DNA from: Vulcanimicrobiota bacterium
Lineage (GTDB): Bacteria; Vulcanimicrobiota; Vulcanimicrobiia; Vulcanimicrobiales; Vulcanimicrobiaceae
Assembly (NCBI GenBank): GCA_030043675.1
Contig: JASHXG010000261.1
Location: forward strand, 1 to 7,825
Direction of reading: 5' to 3'
Length of the DNA: 7,825 nucleotides
Shown one piece after another: positions 4,523 through 7,825 of the stretch. How positions within the stretch are numbered: position 1 is the first letter of the stretch; every line of letters starts with the position of its first letter. Under the pieces are notes generated by a model. The model had not been told where the DNA came from. It saw only the letters and a list, made by a program, of their open reading frames with translations, and did not search any database. A program made the position numbers and the translations under genes.

Positions 4523-7369
4523 CTACCGATCCGCGGGCCACGTCGCTTGTGAACGCTTTGCGCGCACGATCGCCGCGGCATGCAAGACGCCGGTAGCGTC
4601 GTAGGTTCCCATAACGTAGAAAGCTTCGCCCAGAACCAAGACTGCGCTTCGCTCGCGCCGCCGCGCGTCGGAGTCATCGACTCGGACGACGCTTCCGGTG
4701 CGCGTCCGCAACGTAAGCCTCGATCCTTTGACGGTCACGAGCGTTCCGGTGACTTCGTGCGCAGCGCCGATCGTCGAGCGTAAGACCCCCAGCGCACCCA
4801 TCGGTGCAGGCTTCACCAACGTACCGCCGGTCCCAAAGATGTCAAGCTGCTGGTAGCTGGCGACGTACACTTTGCCGTTCGCCACGACCGGGACGAGATC
4901 GGCATTCCCGTTGTAGTCGACCCAAGACCCGGCACTCCCCTGATAGAGCGTTTCGAGCGGCGCACTCGTTTGAGCTTCAGACTCAAAGGCATAAAGGGTG
5001 AGGTTTCCGGGAATCGTCTGCGGCCGCGCCACCGCCCAAATGATTGCCCCGGCGCCGTTTGCGTCCGACGAGACCGTCGTGAAGAAGCCGGGGTCTTGCG
5101 CTCCGGGCAACTGCGGTGACGATGCCGCCAAGGCTAAGTTGACGGTCGGCGAGCCTTGCACTTTCCAAACGGTCACATTGTTGCCGCCGCTGGCTACGAT
5201 GCGCGGCACCGAATCGCTGGCAGCATCGAAGTACGACTGACCGCACCAGCATCCGCCGATTTGTTCCTCGGCGAGATCGTCGTTCGGACCGCCGGAAGTG
5301 AAGCCGCCCAAGCTATTCCGATTGAGCAGGAACATCGTGCCTTCTTTACCGGCTGCGACTGCAAGCGGCGGGCTCGCCGTTGTCGACTGCCCGGGCGGAA
5401 CCAGCATCACGCCTCCCGATCCGAAGTCGGTATCGCCGATGTCGAGCTCCGAAACGTCGGACGGCGTAAAGAAGCTGAGCACTTGGGTTAAGTCCGAGCT
5501 GACCTTTACGACGCTCTCGGAGAGATTCGTGGCGCTGTTGTAGGTGTTTCCAGAATAGTCCGAGTTGCCGGTCACGAAGTAGACGTCGCCGGCGGGGTCC
5601 GCCGCAACGCCGTACCCCGACATCCAGATTGACGACAAGAAGAAGCTATCGGGCGATGTAGCGAGGACGTCGTTCAAGCGGTTCGCTGCCAGCGGCGTCA
5701 GCGACCCAGTCTGCCAACCCAGCAGCCAGCCGCGTGAAGTCGACGCATCGAAGTCGCAGAAGCTGCCGAATCCGGCATAGATATTTCCCTGCGATTCGAG
5801 CAGGCCCGGCCGTTGCCGCTGGTACGTAGCGTTGAACTGGAAGGTGGAGCCGTCGGTCAAGGTGTGCGACGCAGAGACGACGACCGGCGGAACGACGTCG
5901 CTGAGATCCGCCAAGTCGAGCTCGTGGATGCGATAAGTCGGCGTGCCGCTGTCAAGCGTGTATGCAATGACGTACATGACATTGGCGGTTTGGTCGATGA
6001 CCGGCGTTCCGTTGATACCGACATTCGGTCCGTTGTTGTTGCAGCCCAACGGCGAAGGAACCGGACTGCCCAGATGCTGGTCGAAGAGAACCGTCCCACT
6101 GGAAGCATCGATCGCATAGATCGTATCGTTCTCCGTTGCAACGTACACGACGTCGTGTTTGCCCGGCGCCGCCCCGCGGGTTGTCGTTTCATTCGGGACG
6201 ACGAGCGGCTGAGCGTCGACCTGATCGTCGAGCGTTACCGTGTGCAACAGGCCGAACGAAGAGCTGACGGTATTGTATGTCAACGAGGTCTCGTCGGGGT
6301 TCCAGCCCGTTCGAAAGTTATCGTAGTGATACGTGGTAACTGCAAACTCGGGGTTCTGTGCTTGGCTGAAGGTCGCGGCCCGCGGCTGGTGCGCGTCTTC
6401 GATGACCTGCGTAGGCTTGCCGCCCGCCGGATAGCCGTAAAACAGAACGCCGGCCGAGCCGTCCGGACCCTGATTCGGTACGACGGCGTTGTCCGCGTGA
6501 ATCCAGAGTTGGAGCGGGCTTCCGGCGTCTCTGAGCGTGGTCCGGCCGGCTAGGGTGGCCCGCCGCGCGCTCACGCTGTACCGCAAAACCGTGGTCGACG
6601 CGGAGCCGCTTGCAGCACTCTCGACTGCCAGGTACTTGCCGTCCCATTGAATCGATCCGAGGTGCCGGGGCCCTCCGTTCCACGTCACTCTTGCTAGTCG
6701 CCCACGACCTTTGGGAAGCTCGAGCAGTGCAACGGCACCCAACCTCGCGGTAATGCCTTCGACGAAGAGATCTCCGTCGTCGTCGTACGTGCACGACCAA
6801 TAGCTGCCGTTGACGCCGCCTCCTTTATAGAGGGTCGGGCGGCCCTTGGCAGCGGTATAGATCGCTACGCCGAGCTCGGAATGGGCGCCGCCCGAGACGG
6901 CGAGATTCCCGGTGACGGGATCGACCGCGCAGAATTGGAACGCCGCTCCCAGCGGATCGCGCAAGACCGCGATCGGCCGCGCACCGCCGTGGGCGTATTC
7001 GCGAATCTCGTCCCCCTCCGGGACGAAAACGGTACCGTTTTTGGCCGAGCACAGACCATCGGCGTCTACGTCGAGAAGCCGTCCTTTGAGCTTCCCGGCG
7101 GGGTAGGAGTAGGCGTCGATGCGGCCATCGGTCGCATGCGCCACGTAGACGAGATCCAGCATCTTGGCATCGGAATCCATCCACGAGCCTTCGGCGCCCG
7201 ATTCTACCCGCGGGCCTTCGGTGCCGGACTCTCCATGCGGCGCGCTCGCCGCATTGACTTGCGTCGGAATAAGCGAATTCGTCTGCAGCTGCGATCCGCC
7301 GCAGCCCGCGGCGATAATAAGACTTACACACACGAGCGCGCAACGCATTGATAACGCGCGAGCTTTCAT
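4523..7369 (-). CDS. Three-module lipoprotein: N-terminal propeller, PQQ-type beta-propeller, C-terminal OB-like domain
   Basis: This 948-residue protein is exported and lipid-anchored: LIIAAGC places the lipidated Cys at residue 23 (start ATG 7369, AGGGAG at 7377-7382 with good spacing; Met8 is an alternative). A Ser/Gly/Glu linker (24-67) contains three 9-residue repeats. Residues about 68-338 form an NHL/lyase-like propeller (SYPAGKLKG, EIREYAHGG, CAVDPVTGNLAVSGG). Residues about 343-848 form a PQQ/quinoprotein-like propeller opening with DNFRTGWNPDETSLTYNTV and LDDQVDAQPLVVPN, with blade words such as VVYVATENDTIYAIDASSG, GTPVID, GDVYFVTGNSDYSG and GTMFLLNRNS. A CWC pair is at 707-709. 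Residues about 868-938 (VTGTLVTVKGSRLTLRT to AIVRAK) resemble the small beta domain of DUF5666-type proteins. The family does not prove that PQQ is bound or that it is an enzyme; a binding or scaffold role is equally possible. It probably leads a transcript including the DoxX-like gene 45 bases downstream. Confidence 0.9.
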   Translation of the reverse strand: MKARALSMRCALVCVSLIIAAGCGGSQLQTNSLIPTQVNAASAPHGESGTEGPRVESGAEGSWMDSDAKMLDLVYVAHATDGRIDAYSYPAGKLKGRLLDVDADGLCSAKNGTVFVPEGDEIREYAHGGARPIAVLRDPLGAAFQFCAVDPVTGNLAVSGGAHSELGVAIYTAAKGRPTLYKGGGVNGSYWSCTYDDDGDLFVEGITARLGAVALLELPKGRGRLARVTWNGGPRHLGSIQWDGKYLAVESAASGSASTTVLRYSVSARRATLAGRTTLRDAGSPLQLWIHADNAVVPNQGPDGSAGVLFYGYPAGGKPTQVIEDAHQPRAATFSQAQNPEFAVTTYHYDNFRTGWNPDETSLTYNTVSSSFGLLHTVTLDDQVDAQPLVVPNETTTRGAAPGKHDVVYVATENDTIYAIDASSGTVLFDQHLGSPVPSPLGCNNNGPNVGINGTPVIDQTANVMYVIAYTLDSGTPTYRIHELDLADLSDVVPPVVVSASHTLTDGSTFQFNATYQRQRPGLLESQGNIYAGFGSFCDFDASTSRGWLLGWQTGSLTPLAANRLNDVLATSPDSFFLSSIWMSGYGVAADPAGDVYFVTGNSDYSGNTYNSATNLSESVVKVSSDLTQVLSFFTPSDVSELDIGDTDFGSGGVMLVPPGQSTTASPPLAVAAGKEGTMFLLNRNSLGGFTSGGPNDDLAEEQIGGCWCGQSYFDAASDSVPRIVASGGNNVTVWKVQGSPTVNLALAASSPQLPGAQDPGFFTTVSSDANGAGAIIWAVARPQTIPGNLTLYAFESEAQTSAPLETLYQGSAGSWVDYNGNADLVPVVANGKVYVASYQQLDIFGTGGTLVKPAPMGALGVLRSTIGAAHEVTGTLVTVKGSRLTLRTRTGSVVRVDDSDARRRERSAVLVLGEAFYVMGTYDATGVLHAAAIVRAKRSQATWPADR
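7160..7240 (-). repeat. Three degenerate 27-bp tandem units in the lipoprotein linker
   Basis: Residues 44-70 of the large lipoprotein consist of three 9-residue units: PHGESGTEG, PRVESGAEG and SWMDSDAKM. The first two are clearly related in DNA (the plus strand repeats CCTTCGG then a G/C-rich stretch then GA-TCT every 27 bases); the third is divergent. The repeat lies between the lipid anchor and the first propeller and changes linker length in frame. Confidence 0.6.
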
Positions 7370-7428
7370 AGCAAGGCTCCCTGGCTTCTGGAGTCATCGT
7401 AGCACCGATGAGCTCGCCCGTCGCAGGG

Positions 7429-7446
7429 CTCTCTCAGTAGAGAGAG
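7429..7446. repeat. Perfect inverted repeat in the divergent intergenic region
   Basis: CTCTCTC (7429-7435) and GAGAGAG (7440-7446) form a seven-base stem with the tetraloop AGTA. It lies 60 bases upstream of the lipoprotein start and could be a hairpin in its 5' leader or an operator. A second smaller repeat, ACTAC-N6-GTAGT (7456-7471), lies alongside. Of the whole 279-base gap (7370-7648), the only other promoter-like element I see is TATCAT at 7576-7581 on the plus strand, without a convincing -35. Confidence 0.4.
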
Positions 7447-7619
7447 TTAGCTTCGACTACCCTCGCGTAGTACGAATGGCCTATGTCCCGACCATTTGGC
7501 TACGAAGTTGACGAGAATAATCGACAGCGTAGCGATCGGGAAACTCAACTAACGTCGCGAAACGTCGGTCAAGGGTATCATGCTACGGCGCTGATTGCGC
7601 GACGAAGCAAGGAGGCCCT

Positions 7620-7652
7620 TTGAAGCGCGCCCTCAAGAGGAGCACACAATGA
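7620..7652 (+). CDS. Possible 10-codon leader ORF overlapping the next start codon
   Basis: AAGGAGG (7609-7615) is a near-perfect Shine-Dalgarno sequence four bases before a TTG at 7620-7622. That TTG opens the frame MKRALKRSTQ and stops at TGA 7650-7652, overlapping the ATG at 7649 as ATGA. The peptide is basic and too short for composition tests. Strong ribosome binding site plus ATGA overlap suggests translational coupling, but chance is possible. Confidence 0.3.
   Translation: MKRALKRSTQ
7635..7642 (+). promoter_or_regulatory. Ribosome binding site of the right-edge gene, partly within a weak stem
   Basis: AAGAGGAG precedes ATG 7649 with six bases between. CCCTTTGA (7616-7623) can pair with TCAAGAGG (7633-7640) with one mismatch and one G-U pair, leaving a nine-base loop. 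This stem would cover the AGAGG core. Confidence 0.4.
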
Positions 7653-7825
7653 CTGACTCGAGTCTGCTGATGCCCGGGGCTAAAGCAACGTTCGTGGCGG
7701 CCTTCTTCTTCGGCGCGCCACGCGATTTTTCGAAAGTCTCCAGCGAGGCCAAGCTGTTCGCGGAGCGCGTGACACTTCAGATTCCCGGCCTGATCGACGT
7801 CTCTCTGCTGCGAAACGAAGAGAGC
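7649..7825 (+). CDS. Hypothetical protein, partial (C-terminus beyond right edge)
   Basis: The first 59 codons of a gene that runs off the window. It starts at ATG 7649 with AAGAGGAG six bases upstream and has GC-rich third positions throughout. The visible part, beginning MTDSSLLMPGAKATF, has a hydrophobic strand-like piece (TFVAAFFFG, 14-22), then PRDFSKVSSEAKLFAERVTLQ, probably helical, and a strand-like LIDVSLLRN (49-57). This strand-helix-strand order could be the start of a ferredoxin-like or dimeric alpha/beta-barrel domain, but that is a guess and no family is recognised. No signal peptide is convincing. It is transcribed divergently from the large lipoprotein gene across a 279-base gap. 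Confidence 0.65.
   Translation, partial: MTDSSLLMPGAKATFVAAFFFGAPRDFSKVSSEAKLFAERVTLQIPGLIDVSLLRNEES

Noticed and set aside
5813..6553. Plus-strand open frame of 246 codons
   Set aside because: Antisense to the PQQ-type propeller, which has clear repeats and family motifs in the minus frame.

Overview
The window is about 60% GC and encodes mostly secreted, lipid-anchored or membrane proteins. The style of the large lipoprotein (a propeller with 'YPAGKLKG' and 'AVDPVTGNLAVSGG' type motifs), the eight-helix membrane protein and the alanine/arginine-rich coding suggest an uncultured, environmental high-GC bacterium. My best guess, from memory of similar protein architectures, is Candidatus Eremiobacterota (WPS-2/Vulcanimicrobiota). 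No marker gene proves this. I see no tRNA, rRNA, CRISPR array, insertion sequence or phage gene.

Left part (1-2831). A minus-strand gene enters from the left edge and starts at a TTG at 800. It encodes an exported protein with long polyproline runs, one membrane helix and a Pro/His/Thr tail. Divergent from it on the plus strand is a small lipoprotein (1073-1423). Next comes a decayed remnant of an MFS (DHA2-type) efflux transporter C-terminus (about 1475-1751), whose recognisable segments lie in three frames. The remnant runs directly into an intact isochorismatase-family hydrolase gene (1756-2346) in which valine occupies the usual nucleophilic cysteine position. A stem-loop follows that gene, then a hypothetical protein (2424-2831).

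Right part (2828-7369, all minus strand). Reading with transcription: a 948-residue three-module lipoprotein (7369-4523: propeller, PQQ-type propeller, small C-terminal beta domain). An eight-helix DoxX-like membrane protein follows 45 bases later (4477-3743) and probably shares its transcript. A perfect stem-loop sits just after that stop. Then come a 62-residue hypothetical protein (3558-3370) and a GNAT acetyltransferase (about 3373-2828), which may form a second small unit with its own promoter. The acetyltransferase has no plausible canonical start codon at its homology boundary, which is the main coding anomaly here. Its stop overlaps that of the convergent gene at 2829-2831.

Right edge. 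A 279-base divergent intergenic region leads into a plus-strand gene starting at 7649 that runs off the window. It is preceded by a possible 10-codon leader ORF overlapping its start codon and by a weak stem that could cover its ribosome binding site.

No single pathway links these genes. The unifying theme is a cell-envelope neighbourhood with signs of local decay (the transporter remnant and the damaged acetyltransferase start).
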